From JBHJHP01 sp042219825 (GTDB lineage: Bacteria; Bacteroidota; Bacteroidia; Bacteroidales; UBA5342): a stretch of DNA of 64,000 nt. Positions 1 to 9,756 of this stretch are shown piece by piece. The position numbers were made by a program, and so were the translations under genes. Position 1 is the stretch's first letter. Each line of letters starts with the position of its first letter. The notes below the pieces were generated by a model, which saw only the letters and a program-made list of their open reading frames with translations, had not been told where the DNA came from and searched no databases. The stretch spans positions 186,001-250,000 of the forward strand of contig NZ_JBHJHQ010000005.1 in the NCBI RefSeq assembly GCF_042219825.1, written 5' to 3'.

Positions 1-730
1 TCAGATGATTAATTGCCCCTTTGGAATTTGCATCATAATACAAAACCGGAGTTCCATAACTAGGAGCTTCACTTAACCTGATATTCCGTTGAATAATGGT
101 ATCGAACACCATATCCTGAAAATGTGTACGTACTTCCTCGACTACCTGATTAGACAGGCGTAAGCGAGAGTCATACATTGTTAACAGAAATCCTTCAATT
201 TCCAGTTCCGGATTCAACCTTCCCTGAATAATTTTAATGGTATTCAGCAATTTACCTAAACCTTCCAATGCAAAATATTCGCACTGAACCGGAATAATAA
301 CCGAATCGGCTGCAGAAAGTGAATTTACGGTAATCAATCCAAGTGACGGAGAACAATCAATCAGGATAAAATCAAAATCATTCCGGACCTGTTCCAGAAT
401 TTTTTTCAGCATTTTTTCCCGTTCAGGAAGATCCAGCATCTCAATTTCTGCACCTACCAAATCGATGTGTGACGGCAACAAATATACGCCCTCTACATCT
501 GTCGGCAGGATGGCCTGTTTGGTGTCAATCTGATCCACAATACACTCATAAAGACTGTATTCCACATCGCGGACTTCAATTCCCATACCTGAGGTTGCAT
601 TGGCCTGCGGATCCGCATCTACAACCAAAACCTTTTTTTCCAACGAACCCAGACTCGCCGCCAAATTAATGGTAGTGGTTGTTTTACCAACGCCTCCTTT
701 CTGGTTTGCTAAAGCTATGATTTTACCCAT
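1..730 (-). CDS. parA: ParA/Soj family chromosome-partitioning ATPase (C-terminus cut off by window edge)
   Basis: ParA ATPases segregate chromosomal origins together with ParB. The gene starts with ATG at 730 and reads off the window edge without a stop; about 243 residues are visible. The protein opens MGKIIALANQKGGVGKTTTT, so the deviant Walker A motif KGGVGKTT is at residues 11-18. It continues with the VVDADPQ segment and the Walker B-like FILIDCSPSLG, then QCEYFALEGL, all typical of the chromosomal Soj/ParA family. No N-terminal DNA-binding extension is present, as expected for the chromosomal rather than plasmid type. ParB would be expected just beyond the window, downstream of parA. 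The family call is secure; chromosomal function is inferred. Confidence 0.95.
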   Translation of the reverse strand, partial: MGKIIALANQKGGVGKTTTTINLAASLGSLEKKVLVVDADPQANATSGMGIEVRDVEYSLYECIVDQIDTKQAILPTDVEGVYLLPSHIDLVGAEIEMLDLPEREKMLKKILEQVRNDFDFILIDCSPSLGLITVNSLSAADSVIIPVQCEYFALEGLGKLLNTIKIIQGRLNPELEIEGFLLTMYDSRLRLSNQVVEEVRTHFQDMVFDTIIQRNIRLSEAPSYGTPVLYYDANSKGAINHL

Positions 731-916
731 CGTAAATCTTCTTTTCAACGCAAAGAAAATTAAAAAATCTTTTATAGAACGTAAATTTGCGAATAAATTG
801 TGTACGAAGTTATTAACAAAACCAAAGGAATCAAAATGTTGATTAAAGAAGTAAAAAGCTGTGTTTAAATAATTTAAACAACCGCATAACGCAAACGACA
901 CATGCACTCATTTGGG

Positions 917-952
917 CAAAAATAAAAAGCCGGAAACCCAATGGCTCCGGCA
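917..952 (-). terminator. Rho-independent terminator of the E1/E2 operon
   Basis: Read on the minus strand just after the E1 stop, GCCGGA (951-946) pairs with TCCGGC (934-929), followed by the T-rich run TTTTTATTTTT. It ends the E2-E1 transcript about 25 bases after the E1 gene and insulates parA, which reads in the same direction. The stem is short (6 bp), so strength is uncertain. Confidence 0.65.
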
Positions 953-975
953 TATAATCAGATAAATTATAAGAA

Positions 976-3021
976 CTAAAAATCCAGTACTTCTTTTATT
1001 CCTTTCAGAATTTTTTCACTGTTTGGAAGAATGGCTCTTTCAAGTATTCTGTTAAATCCAACCGGCGTAAATTCAGAACCAACCCTTACAATTGGTGCAT
1101 CCAGATATTCGAATGCTTCTTTTGAAATAATTCCTGCAAGTTCGCCACCAAATCCGCCAAATACTTTATCCTCATGGACAATCAGTACCCGCGAAGTTTT
1201 CTTAACAGACTCCAGAATGGTATCTGTATCCAGAGGTGAAAGTGACCTTAAATCAATAACTTCAACATCCCCCAAACCTTCTTCTTCAGCTTTTTTAGCC
1301 GCTTCCAATGCCATATGTGTGGTATTACCGTAGGTAAGCAGGGTAAGATCAGCACCTTCTCTTCTTACACGGGCTTTGCCAAATGGTACTTCAAAATCGT
1401 CCGGTACAGATGTTGCGGCCTTGGGATCCTGGTACAATGCCTTAGGCTCCAGGAAAAGCGTCATCCCCTCAGAACGGAGAGATGTTCTCAATAAACCTGC
1501 TGCATCATCTGCAAAAGACGGATAAACAACCCTGACACCCGGGAAGGTTGCCATGGCACCTTCGATTGTTTGCGAATGATAGAGACCTCCGCCAATATAT
1601 CCACCCGATGCCAGACGCACCGTGATATTTGGCGAGAACTGACCTTTGGTACGCCAATATTCATGTGTTGTTTCCACGAACTGTTCCATAGCAGGCCAAA
1701 AGTAATCTGCAAATTCAGCACCTTCAATCACTACACGCAAATCCTTACGATAACGGCTCATCCCGTTTGCGGTCCCCATTATAAAATCTTCTGCAATCGG
1801 AGCATTGAACACGCGTTCTTTTCCAAACTCCTGCTGCATTCCCTTTGAAACATTGAAAATACCGCCCTTATCCTTATTGGCAATGTCTTGTCCCCAAAGA
1901 AAGGTCTCCGGATTATTTTTAAACTCAGCCTTTAATGTTTCGTTGAGTGCTGTAATGAATTTAATGGGCTCATTATCGGAATTATGTAATCCTTCGGGAT
2001 ACTTTTCAGATTTATAAGGATCCGGAATAACAAAATCATAAATACTTTTCGGATCAGGATCCGGTGCAGCAAGACCGGCCTTATGGGCAGCTTTTACTTC
2101 TGCTTTTACATCTTCTTCAATCGATGCCAGTTCTTCCTCGGTAAAACGCTCATAACGCAGTAACATTCTGCGGAACTTACTTACGGGGTCATAAGCCTTC
2201 ACATACGACAGTTCTCCCTTATCACGGTAAAGATCGTGTCTGTCAGAATTGGAATGTGAATGTATACGCACACAATTTGCATGCACAATTACCGGTTTGT
2301 GCTCTTTCACCGCAAACTCAACTGCCTCATCCATCGCATTCATGGAATCGAATACATCTTTCCCGTTACAGTGAATAATTTTTACGTTTTTAAAACTGGC
2401 AAAGTTATCTGCCACCTTACGTGCGGCAGTCTGATCTTTTTTAGGAACCGATATGCCGTAACCGTTGTCCTGAAACACAAAAACCACGGGTAAATGCTCG
2501 CGGTCTGCTCCGGTTATGGCTTCATACACATAACCTTCAGATACGGACGACTCACCCTGTGAGCTGATGACAACAGCATCTTCCTTGTAATACTTTACTG
2601 CACGAGCCACACCCACTGCATGGAGGGTATGGTTTCCTGTACAGGAAGATACATTGTGCACATTCCATTCCGGTTTGGCAAAGTGATTAGACATGTGCCG
2701 GCCACCACCTGCCACATCGGTATCCTTTGATATACCGTTTAATATAATTTCTTTGGCAGTTAACCCTGCAGATACAGAAGTCACCAGATCACGGTAATAC
2801 GGAAACAGATGATCCTTCTTCGGTCTGAAGTGCTGACCTATGGCCAACTGAATGGCATCATGCCCTGCGGCTGGTGCGTGATAAGACCATCCGATAGCCT
2901 GTTTCAGGTAATTAGGCGCTTTATCGTCGAGCGCCCTGCCCAGGGTCATCAGGTAAAACCACTTTTTTAAATCTTCTTTATCTGACTGAATAACGCCGTA
3001 TTTCTTTTCGTTTCGCTTCAT
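976..3021 (-). CDS. Fused alpha-beta E1 component of a 2-oxoacid dehydrogenase complex
   Basis: This is a thiamine-diphosphate-dependent 2-oxoacid decarboxylase of 681 residues in which alpha and beta subunits are joined. Residues 1 to about 330 match the E1-alpha fold (RLASGG-type beta motifs come later); residues about 345-681 match E1-beta (FLWGQDIANKDKGGIF, then a transketolase C-terminal domain). The complex makes acyl-CoA from a branched-chain 2-oxoacid or pyruvate; the sequence does not decide which. The TPP/Mg motif normally written GDG...N reads GESSVSEG at 156-163 with Asn186, so Asp is replaced by Glu and the second Gly by Ser. The gene lies 11 bases downstream of E2 in the same operon; no E3 (lipoamide dehydrogenase) is in the window. 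Fused E1 proteins are common in Bacteroidota. Confidence 0.9.
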   Translation of the reverse strand: MKRNEKKYGVIQSDKEDLKKWFYLMTLGRALDDKAPNYLKQAIGWSYHAPAAGHDAIQLAIGQHFRPKKDHLFPYYRDLVTSVSAGLTAKEIILNGISKDTDVAGGGRHMSNHFAKPEWNVHNVSSCTGNHTLHAVGVARAVKYYKEDAVVISSQGESSVSEGYVYEAITGADREHLPVVFVFQDNGYGISVPKKDQTAARKVADNFASFKNVKIIHCNGKDVFDSMNAMDEAVEFAVKEHKPVIVHANCVRIHSHSNSDRHDLYRDKGELSYVKAYDPVSKFRRMLLRYERFTEEELASIEEDVKAEVKAAHKAGLAAPDPDPKSIYDFVIPDPYKSEKYPEGLHNSDNEPIKFITALNETLKAEFKNNPETFLWGQDIANKDKGGIFNVSKGMQQEFGKERVFNAPIAEDFIMGTANGMSRYRKDLRVVIEGAEFADYFWPAMEQFVETTHEYWRTKGQFSPNITVRLASGGYIGGGLYHSQTIEGAMATFPGVRVVYPSFADDAAGLLRTSLRSEGMTLFLEPKALYQDPKAATSVPDDFEVPFGKARVRREGADLTLLTYGNTTHMALEAAKKAEEEGLGDVEVIDLRSLSPLDTDTILESVKKTSRVLIVHEDKVFGGFGGELAGIISKEAFEYLDAPIVRVGSEFTPVGFNRILERAILPNSEKILKGIKEVLDF

Positions 3022-3032
3022 AATTGAGAGTT

Positions 3033-4376
3033 TTATACCGTTCTTTCCGGATCAAATTTTTCTAAGTAATCACCAACTCGTCTCAGGAACTGGCCTCCCA
3101 GCATACCATCTACGATACGATGGTCATACGAGAGAGACAAATACATTTTACTTCGAATTCCAATCGTATCTCCCTCTGGCGTTTCAATTACAGAAACCTT
3201 CTTTTTAATAGATCCTGTGGCAAGGATAGCTACCTGAGGCTGATTAATAATTGGTGTTCCGATAATATTATCAAAAGATCCGAAATTAGTGATGGTAAAC
3301 GTTCCGCCCTGAATATCGTCCGGGGAAAGTTTGTTATCGCGTGCTTTGGAAGCCAACCCGTTAATATTAGAAGCCAGCCCTGCAAGATTCATCATATCGG
3401 CATTTTTAACTACCGGAACAATAAGATTACCAGATGGCAGCGATACGGCAATACCGATATTGACATTCTTTTTAAGAATAATCTGGTCCCCGTTAACGGA
3501 TGCATTTACCCAGGGGAAATCACGCAATGCTTTGGCCACTGCTTCAGCAAATACCGGCATAAAGGTCAGCTTTTGTCCGTATTTTTTCTGGAACTGATCC
3601 TTCACTTTATTTCTCCAGTTTACCAACGTAGTCACATCTGCTTCGACAACTGAAGTAACATGTGGCGAAATTTGTTTGGATGCCACCATATGCTCTGCAA
3701 TTTTCTTACGCATACGGTCCATTTCAATAATTTCATCTTCACCGGAAACAGGAACCTCAATTTTTGCAGCCTGTATCGGTTGAGCCGGAGCTTTAGGCTG
3801 ATCAGATGCTTTTTCAGTTTTTGGTTCAGCCTTAACTTCTGATTTAGCACCACCATCTTCCAGGTATGCGAGTACATCTTCTTTATTTACCCTACCATTT
3901 AGTCCGCTTCCCTTAATGGATTCCAGATCAGATTCGCTGAGTCCGTTTTCCTTTGCTATTTTTCGGACAACCGGAGAGAAAAATTTGCCAGAACTACTTC
4001 TTGCCCCAGGTTCTTTGCCCTCTTCACCTTCTTCAACCTTAGTCTCTTCTACCTGTTCTTTTCCACTATCCTTTTCCTCTTTTTTCTCAATCTCATCACC
4101 GGATGTTTCTTCAGCTGTATCCGCTACTGCTTCTCCATCCATATCAATAACAGCGATAATCTCGCCAACAGCTACTGTATCATCAACTTTATACAAAACT
4201 TCCTTCACCACACCATCAACAGGGGAAGGAACTTCGGAATCAACTTTATCGGTTGCAATCTCAAGCAGCACGTCGTCTTCCTCGACTTTGTCGCCCGGCT
4301 TTACAAACCATTTGGTAATGGTTGCTTCCTGAATACTTTCGCCCATCTTGGGCATTACAATATTAAAACTTGCCAT
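3033..4376 (-). CDS. Dihydrolipoamide acyltransferase (E2) of a 2-oxoacid dehydrogenase complex
   Basis: The E2 core transfers the acyl group from E1 through a swinging lipoyl arm to CoA. Domains in order: one lipoyl domain (residues 1-80, lipoyl lysine K44 in ATDKVDSEVPSP); a long acidic Glu/Lys-rich linker (about 85-125); a peripheral-subunit-binding domain (about 130-172, SPVVRKIAKENGLSESDL); a second linker rich in Ala/Pro/Lys; and the catalytic acyltransferase domain (about 215-447) with active-site motif HRIVDG near 419-424. Length (447 residues) is normal. It is the first gene of a two-gene operon with the fused E1. Substrate, branched-chain 2-oxoacid or pyruvate, is not decided by sequence. 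Confidence 0.94.
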   Translation of the reverse strand: MASFNIVMPKMGESIQEATITKWFVKPGDKVEEDDVLLEIATDKVDSEVPSPVDGVVKEVLYKVDDTVAVGEIIAVIDMDGEAVADTAEETSGDEIEKKEEKDSGKEQVEETKVEEGEEGKEPGARSSSGKFFSPVVRKIAKENGLSESDLESIKGSGLNGRVNKEDVLAYLEDGGAKSEVKAEPKTEKASDQPKAPAQPIQAAKIEVPVSGEDEIIEMDRMRKKIAEHMVASKQISPHVTSVVEADVTTLVNWRNKVKDQFQKKYGQKLTFMPVFAEAVAKALRDFPWVNASVNGDQIILKKNVNIGIAVSLPSGNLIVPVVKNADMMNLAGLASNINGLASKARDNKLSPDDIQGGTFTITNFGSFDNIIGTPIINQPQVAILATGSIKKKVSVIETPEGDTIGIRSKMYLSLSYDHRIVDGMLGGQFLRRVGDYLEKFDPERTV

Positions 4377-4739
4377 TTATGTAATATTTGTTATCTGCTA
4401 CATTCAATCTAACAGAACTTATTTCCAACGGTTTTGTTCACTACAGATTTATCCACACAAAATTCTGCTAAAGCACTATTTATTTCTTAGTTTCATCTTC
4501 AAAACAATTGATATTAAGGTTTGTTTAATTGAGCAATTAACAATATAGGGTTATTCGGTTCTGCCAATATGTATTTTAATAAAACCATCAGTATTAATTT
4601 TACAAAATTCTGACAAAACGTAAAACCTTTCCTTCAATTTAAGGCAAATAGTTTTTTCAAACCTGATATTAGTTAATAATGTATTTAAACCATTTAGGAT
4701 AATTTTCTAATTTTGCAGCGATTTAAAACTGAAGCAAAA
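4377..4739. promoter_or_regulatory. Divergent intergenic region between E2 and fprA, with fprA promoter box
   Basis: This AT-rich stretch separates two divergent genes. The sequence TAATTTTG at 4708-4715 matches the Bacteroidota -7 consensus TAnnTTTG and lies 25 bases before the ATG of the flavoprotein gene, so that gene probably begins transcription near 4720. No convincing -33 TTG was found at the usual distance, and no clear box was found for the E2 gene on the other strand. Confidence 0.6.
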
Positions 4740-5936
4740 ATGTACACCTCTAAACGAATTAAAGGCGATATCTATTACGTTGGCGTAAATGACAGAAAAA
4801 CTGAGCGGTTTGAAAATATGTGGCCGATTCCACGTGGTGTTTCCTACAACTCATATCTGATAATGGATGAAAAGGTTGCTCTGATAGACACCGTAGAAAT
4901 CAGCTTTGTTGAGCAATATCTAAAAAAAATTGAGACTGTACTGAAAGGACGATCAATAGACTACCTTGTTGTGGATCATATTGAACCCGATCATGGTGGC
5001 AGTATCCGTATGATTAAAAACCGGTTCCCTGATATTACGATAGTTGGTAATAAAAAGACCTTTGATATGCTGGATGGATTCTTCAGTATGGAATGTAATA
5101 AACTTGAGATAAAAGAAGGAGATTCGCTTACATTAGGGAAAAACGAACTTCAGTTTTATACCGCACCCATGGTTCACTGGCCTGAAGTAATGGTAACCTA
5201 CAATGCCACAGAGAAAGTACTTTTCAGCGCCGATGCGTTTGGAACATGGGGAACGCTGGACGGAGGGATCTTTGATACAGATATAAATCTGGATCACATC
5301 TGGGATGAAATGCGACGCTATTATTCCAACATAGTTGGTAAATATGGCAGTCCTGTTCAAAAGGCACTCTCAAAACTAAGCGGACTGGACATTGAAGTCA
5401 TTTGTTCTACACACGGACCAATATGGACAACCGACATCCCGAAAGTTGTTGGCAAATACGATACCTGGAGCAAATATGAACCTGAAGAAAGTGGTGTGGT
5501 TATCGCCTATGGTTCAATGTATGGTAATACAGAAGAGATGGCCGAAACCATAGCGAATGCGATTTCTGAAAACGGGGTAAAAAATATTGTGATGCACGAT
5601 GTATCCAAATCACATGCTTCCTATATTATTTCAGATATCTGGAAATATAACGGATTAATTATTGGCAGCCCTACCTATTCAAATCAGCTGTTTCCACTTG
5701 TTCAGGCTCTCCTGGATAAAATCAAAATACGGGGCGTCAAACAGCGAGTATTCAGTTATTTTGGTTCATATGCATGGTCCGGCGCTACGCATAAACATTT
5801 CCAGCAGTTTGCTGAGGAAATGAAATGGGATGTCGTAGGCATACCGGTTGAAGAAAAGCTACGGATGAATGATGAGAAACTACAGGAATGTCTTTCATTA
5901 GGAGCAGCAATGGCTGAGAAGATCAAATCTGTTTAA
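4740..5936 (+). CDS. FprA-type flavodiiron protein (A-type flavoprotein)
   Basis: Flavodiiron proteins reduce O2 to water or NO to N2O in the cytoplasm and protect anaerobes. The 398-residue protein has a beta-lactamase-like diiron domain with the ligand motif HIEPDH at residues 80-85 (HxExDH) and the further ligand segment MVHWPEVM. From about residue 252 a flavodoxin domain follows, with the FMN phosphate loop YGSMYGNTEEMAE. No C-terminal rubredoxin domain is fused, so it is the minimal two-domain class. ATG at 4740 is preferred over a TTG at 4713 in the same frame because 4713 falls inside the promoter box. Monocistronic, with a strong terminator after it. O2 versus NO preference cannot be read from sequence. 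Confidence 0.93.
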   Translation: MYTSKRIKGDIYYVGVNDRKTERFENMWPIPRGVSYNSYLIMDEKVALIDTVEISFVEQYLKKIETVLKGRSIDYLVVDHIEPDHGGSIRMIKNRFPDITIVGNKKTFDMLDGFFSMECNKLEIKEGDSLTLGKNELQFYTAPMVHWPEVMVTYNATEKVLFSADAFGTWGTLDGGIFDTDINLDHIWDEMRRYYSNIVGKYGSPVQKALSKLSGLDIEVICSTHGPIWTTDIPKVVGKYDTWSKYEPEESGVVIAYGSMYGNTEEMAETIANAISENGVKNIVMHDVSKSHASYIISDIWKYNGLIIGSPTYSNQLFPLVQALLDKIKIRGVKQRVFSYFGSYAWSGATHKHFQQFAEEMKWDVVGIPVEEKLRMNDEKLQECLSLGAAMAEKIKSV

Positions 5937-5960
5937 CAGAAAACTGTTACATAAAATACA

Positions 5961-6000
5961 AAAACCACCCATGAAATTTCAAGGGTGGTTTTATTTTTTC
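5961..6000. terminator. Bidirectional hairpin terminator between fprA and the oxidoreductase gene
   Basis: AAAACCACCC (5961-5970) pairs perfectly with GGGTGGTTTT (5983-5992) across a 12-base loop, followed by a T-rich run (TTTTATTTTTT). On the minus strand the hairpin is followed by TTTTGTATTTTATG, so it can also stop transcripts of the convergent gene ending at 6028. Confidence 0.85.
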
Positions 6001-6027
6001 TCAGAACTTGTCATTCCGTCACTTTCG

Positions 6028-7065
6028 TTATTTCTTTTTCGTGAATGACATGTTTTTCACTTCGTAAATGCGATCAATAATATCAACTACTTTCAGACCT
6101 TCCAAAGCATTGGTTGTAATTGCTCCCTTCTCCTTCAGTTTATCCACCACATTTTGGATAACCAGATGATGGTTTTGTGCAGAACCTTTATAGGGACCAT
6201 AATCATTGGGAGGATTTGAAGGTGGCAGCTCCGGCATTTCGTAATCCTTTACATTACAATATACCACTTCGTTCATATACTGACCGGCTACCTTTACAGT
6301 TCCTTTTGATCCAACAATAGTAATACTGCTCTCAAAGTTCGTATTATAAATAGATGTGGAATAATTGATGCTTCCCATTCCGCCATTAATAAAATCAAAG
6401 CTAACAAAACCAGAATCTTCAAAATCGGTCAAATCCTGATGGTTAAAATCGTTGAAATTACCTTTGATATTGGTTATATCACCAAACAGCCAGTACATGA
6501 TATCCACAAAATGTGAGAACTGTGTAAAAAGTGTTCCTCCATCCAGTTTTGCATCACCGTGCCAGTTTCCTTTTTTATAGTAGCGGTCGTCCCTGTTCCA
6601 GTAACAATTGAGCTGAACCATATACGGATCACCCAAAATACCATCTTCAACAATTTGCTTAAGCCATACAGAAGGCGGTGAATAACGATTTTGCATCACA
6701 CAAAATACGTGACGTGACATTTCCAGTGATTTAAACACCATTTTTTCGGCATCAACTTTATTCAGCGCCATGGGTTTTTCAACCACCACATGTTTGTGTT
6801 TGGCAAGTGCTTTCAAACTGAAATCGGCATGCAGACCATTTGGCGTACATATATTAACCACGTCATATTCGAGGCCTGAGGATAACAGATCTTCGAAGTT
6901 TTGAAAGAATGGTTCCTCCATATCTTTCACCCCTAACTCTTCCATGGAAAGCTGATCACAAACGGCCACAAGTTCAGCATCGGGATTTCTCCTGATCATC
7001 TCTGCATGACGCTTCCCGATATGTCCATACCCAACAACAACAAACCTTATTTTTTTATCACCCAT
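6028..7065 (-). CDS. Gfo/Idh/MocA-family oxidoreductase, WlbA/WbpB-like
   Basis: NAD-dependent sugar dehydrogenase of 345 residues. The N-terminal Rossmann fold shows GYGHIG at residues 12-17, then CTPNGLHAD (about 73-81) and the family signature EKP at 96-98 in VVVEKPMAL. The substrate domain contains YWNRDDRYYKKGNW and LDGGTLFTQFSHFVD, a pattern I recognise from WlbA/WbpB enzymes, which oxidise the 3'-OH of UDP-N-acetyl-glucosaminuronate in surface-polysaccharide synthesis. No other polysaccharide-synthesis gene is adjacent, so the specific substrate is inference from motif similarity only. It stands alone, convergent with fprA, with the shared terminator at 5961. Confidence 0.82.
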   Translation of the reverse strand: MGDKKIRFVVVGYGHIGKRHAEMIRRNPDAELVAVCDQLSMEELGVKDMEEPFFQNFEDLLSSGLEYDVVNICTPNGLHADFSLKALAKHKHVVVEKPMALNKVDAEKMVFKSLEMSRHVFCVMQNRYSPPSVWLKQIVEDGILGDPYMVQLNCYWNRDDRYYKKGNWHGDAKLDGGTLFTQFSHFVDIMYWLFGDITNIKGNFNDFNHQDLTDFEDSGFVSFDFINGGMGSINYSTSIYNTNFESSITIVGSKGTVKVAGQYMNEVVYCNVKDYEMPELPPSNPPNDYGPYKGSAQNHHLVIQNVVDKLKEKGAITTNALEGLKVVDIIDRIYEVKNMSFTKKK

Positions 7066-7287
7066 AATTCTACATTTAAAGCGAGCATAAAATTAATAAA
7101 ATATGTGGAGTTTATTCTTTCAGCCTGAACTATAAATCAATATTACCCTGTTACTGATATTTTAACTATATAAAGAAATCTGAAAATAATCAAATAAAAA
7201 TGGGCTGACTCAAAATCCTATATAGAAAACCTCTGAGTATCTCTTTTATCTTCGTTGTAATAGATTATAATAGCATAGAATTGAAAG
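7066..7287. promoter_or_regulatory. Divergent intergenic region upstream of the GH28-like gene
   Basis: This AT-rich stretch separates two divergent genes. TATCTTCG at 7247-7254 is one mismatch from the TAnnTTTG -7 box and lies 33 bases before the ATG at 7288. No operator-like palindrome or riboswitch was seen. Confidence 0.35.
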
Positions 7288-9606
7288 ATGAATAAATATA
7301 ACCAGCCAATTGCATTACTATTTCTATTACTTTTAACCAGCCTTTATACCATTAATCTTAACGCAACCATTGAAATTTATCCTTTTCCACCCAATGCAAT
7401 ACTCAGTAATGTATTTACCTTAGATGCAGAAGGCCAGACTTTGGATGTTGTTCGCTATATGGATTACCACGTTGTACACTTTGGCTTTGATAGAGATATA
7501 CAACTTTCAATTCAAACGAATGAAGAAATCAAAAGCTACAAAATCAGTCCTCTATCTCTAAACGCAGTCGGAACAGTAGAAGGGAAAAGGTTAACTTTTA
7601 ACCTATCGCCCGTCTCAACTGAAGATGAAACACCTTCCTATCTGATTATTCAGATTAATCATCTTGAAAAACTTATCATCCTGGGAGATAAGCTTGAGGA
7701 AAATGTCCCAGCTTCATCAGGTGACGGTATTTATAACGTTACTAAAGAACCCTATAATGCTGACCCAACCGGTGCAGTATTTGCTCAACAGGCTATTCAA
7801 CAAGCCATTGACGATGCCGCGTCATCCGGAGGTGGTATTGTATATGTTCCATGGGGATTTTATCAGATTAAAGAAAATCTTGCTTTAAAAAGTAATGTGG
7901 AACTATATCTGGCTCCCGGTTCAATTTTAAAAGCTATAAATGACCGAAGCCAATACATACAAAACGCCACTCTTCCGCCAGCTTTCATAATCCATAATGC
8001 AGCCAATGTGAAAATCACCGGCCGGGGAGCTATAGATGCCAGCGGATTTAATTTAATGTCCCCACCTCCGGGATTTACAACACAATCGGTGGAACATCCC
8101 AGAAGAAGAGCCTTACAATGCGATTCGTGTGACAACCTTTTAATAAACGGTATTACTGTGAAAGATGGATCGGGATGGACCATTGAACTAATGCGATCCA
8201 CTAATATCAAGGTCCAGAATGTAAAAGTACTGAACCACAAGGATATTAAATACAAGATTCAAAATGACGGGATTGACATTGTTTCATCATCTCATACAAC
8301 AGTAAATCAATGTTTTGTAATAACCATTGACGATGCAATGTGTTCCAAAGCACGATATGGAGATATGAATGATTGTGTTTTCACCAACAATGTAAACTAC
8401 TGCTGGAGCGGTGGAGTAAAAGCTGGTATGCAGAGTAATGGAAATATGGCTGATATTCTTTTCCGAAACTGCGATGTAATCCATTGCCGCAGAGGTATTG
8501 GTGTGGATACCCGCGAAGGTGAAGATCCCATTGTAGGTGTAGAATTCCGTGATATCCGAATTGAAGAGACAGAACCAACAGTATCAGGTGAAAACTACTG
8601 CGTGGATTTTGAATCCAAACTGGCACCAATTTCTGATATCCACTTCGTAAGAATCAGTTGTACCGGCAATAATAAAATCCGTTTTAGAGGCAGTTATGAT
8701 ATTACTAATATTCTTTTTGAACAACTGGAAATTGATGGAGCCGTAATTACCAGTCCCCGTTCTCTTAATTTAACAAAAGATGGTAATATGGAGATTAGCT
8801 TTGATATAAAAGGATTACCTGATACAGGATCAACCATAAAACCTATCCTTGAAACCAGTGAGAAGGAAAAAAAATATTGGCGTTACACCACAAATCCACC
8901 TGCACCTAACTGGTACAAATCAACATTTAATGACAGCGCGTGGAATTATGGCAAAGGTGGATTTGGATCATCCGGAACACCCGGAGCCACTATTGGGACA
9001 GTATGGCAAACCAACCGCATATGGATACGTAAGAAATTTAAAATCAGCCACCGAGAAGAGATGGATTCCTATCAATTAATCCTTCGCGCACATCATGATG
9101 AAGAGTTTACTGTATATGTTAACGGACAGAAAATTATATCCGGTTCTGGTTATTCATCTGGCTATGGCGATTATCTTTTCAAAAACATAAACGCAGGGAA
9201 CCTTCTAACAGACAGTATCAATACCGTTGCGATACAATGCATCCAAACCACAGGTGGACAATTCATTGATGTTGGTATTTCAGTTCTGGCAGATAACAAC
9301 GACACCCTTTCCTATAAGGCTGAAGAAGTTGATGTATCTTATACATTATCCGGACAAGAAGTTTCAACAAAACCAGGTAACGGCTTCTTTTATTATCCAA
9401 ATCCGGCACATGACAAATTGTTTTTTCATAATACACCGGACAGGCCCTATGCAATTGAAATATATGCGCTTAATGGGCGTAGCCTGTTAAGTGATTGCTA
9501 CACAATGAGCAATTCGATGGATGTTTCGTTTCTCAAACCAGGAATCTATATCGTGCGTGTATCATACAATGCTTTTATTCAACAATTTAAATTCACTAAG
9601 CTATAG
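7288..9606 (+). CDS. Secreted GH28-like (polygalacturonase-type) beta-helix protein with sugar-binding domain and T9SS signal
   Basis: A 772-residue exported protein. A hydrophobic signal peptide covers residues 1-26. A pectin-lyase-fold region starts near 145 with NADPTGAVFAQQAIQQAID and GGGIVYVPWGFY, and carries GH28-style acidic positions: NDGIDI (about 326) and DDAMCSK (about 348). The usual GH28 GHG and RIK motifs are replaced (GGVKAG, RRGIGVDT), so activity on homogalacturonan is not assured. From about 529-670 a jelly-roll, galactose-binding-like domain follows (YWRYTT..., RAHHDEEFTVYVNGQ). The end (about 699-772, FYYPNPAHDKLFF...GIYIVRV) is a T9SS type A sorting domain, so the enzyme is expected outside the outer membrane. 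It has no neighbouring SusCD; the nearest SusCD-type operon is about 30 kb away. Confidence 0.85.
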   Translation: MNKYNQPIALLFLLLLTSLYTINLNATIEIYPFPPNAILSNVFTLDAEGQTLDVVRYMDYHVVHFGFDRDIQLSIQTNEEIKSYKISPLSLNAVGTVEGKRLTFNLSPVSTEDETPSYLIIQINHLEKLIILGDKLEENVPASSGDGIYNVTKEPYNADPTGAVFAQQAIQQAIDDAASSGGGIVYVPWGFYQIKENLALKSNVELYLAPGSILKAINDRSQYIQNATLPPAFIIHNAANVKITGRGAIDASGFNLMSPPPGFTTQSVEHPRRRALQCDSCDNLLINGITVKDGSGWTIELMRSTNIKVQNVKVLNHKDIKYKIQNDGIDIVSSSHTTVNQCFVITIDDAMCSKARYGDMNDCVFTNNVNYCWSGGVKAGMQSNGNMADILFRNCDVIHCRRGIGVDTREGEDPIVGVEFRDIRIEETEPTVSGENYCVDFESKLAPISDIHFVRISCTGNNKIRFRGSYDITNILFEQLEIDGAVITSPRSLNLTKDGNMEISFDIKGLPDTGSTIKPILETSEKEKKYWRYTTNPPAPNWYKSTFNDSAWNYGKGGFGSSGTPGATIGTVWQTNRIWIRKKFKISHREEMDSYQLILRAHHDEEFTVYVNGQKIISGSGYSSGYGDYLFKNINAGNLLTDSINTVAIQCIQTTGGQFIDVGISVLADNNDTLSYKAEEVDVSYTLSGQEVSTKPGNGFFYYPNPAHDKLFFHNTPDRPYAIEIYALNGRSLLSDCYTMSNSMDVSFLKPGIYIVRVSYNAFIQQFKFTKL

Positions 9607-9756
9607 ATAACTCTGTTTTCCCTAAAACCAATCTTCTAACCTGGGTTATTTTATGGCTATCAGTATCCGGATCAGATTTAATAAAATAAATGGTTTAAGG
9701 TAACCGAAATCAATCTGCAGTAGTTTTGACCAGCTCGGAAGTTGCTACTGCCTGGA

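Noticed and set aside
782..789. Plus-strand TAAATTTG promoter box upstream of parA
   Set aside because: Nothing downstream on the plus strand is a plausible gene; the only plus-strand frames there are short and run antisense to parA or the E1 gene. Such boxes occur by chance in AT-rich DNA.
7288..9606. GH28-like gene as part of the SusCD operon locus
   Set aside because: It is about 30 kb away, on the other strand, with housekeeping genes between. A functional link is possible, but it is not one locus.
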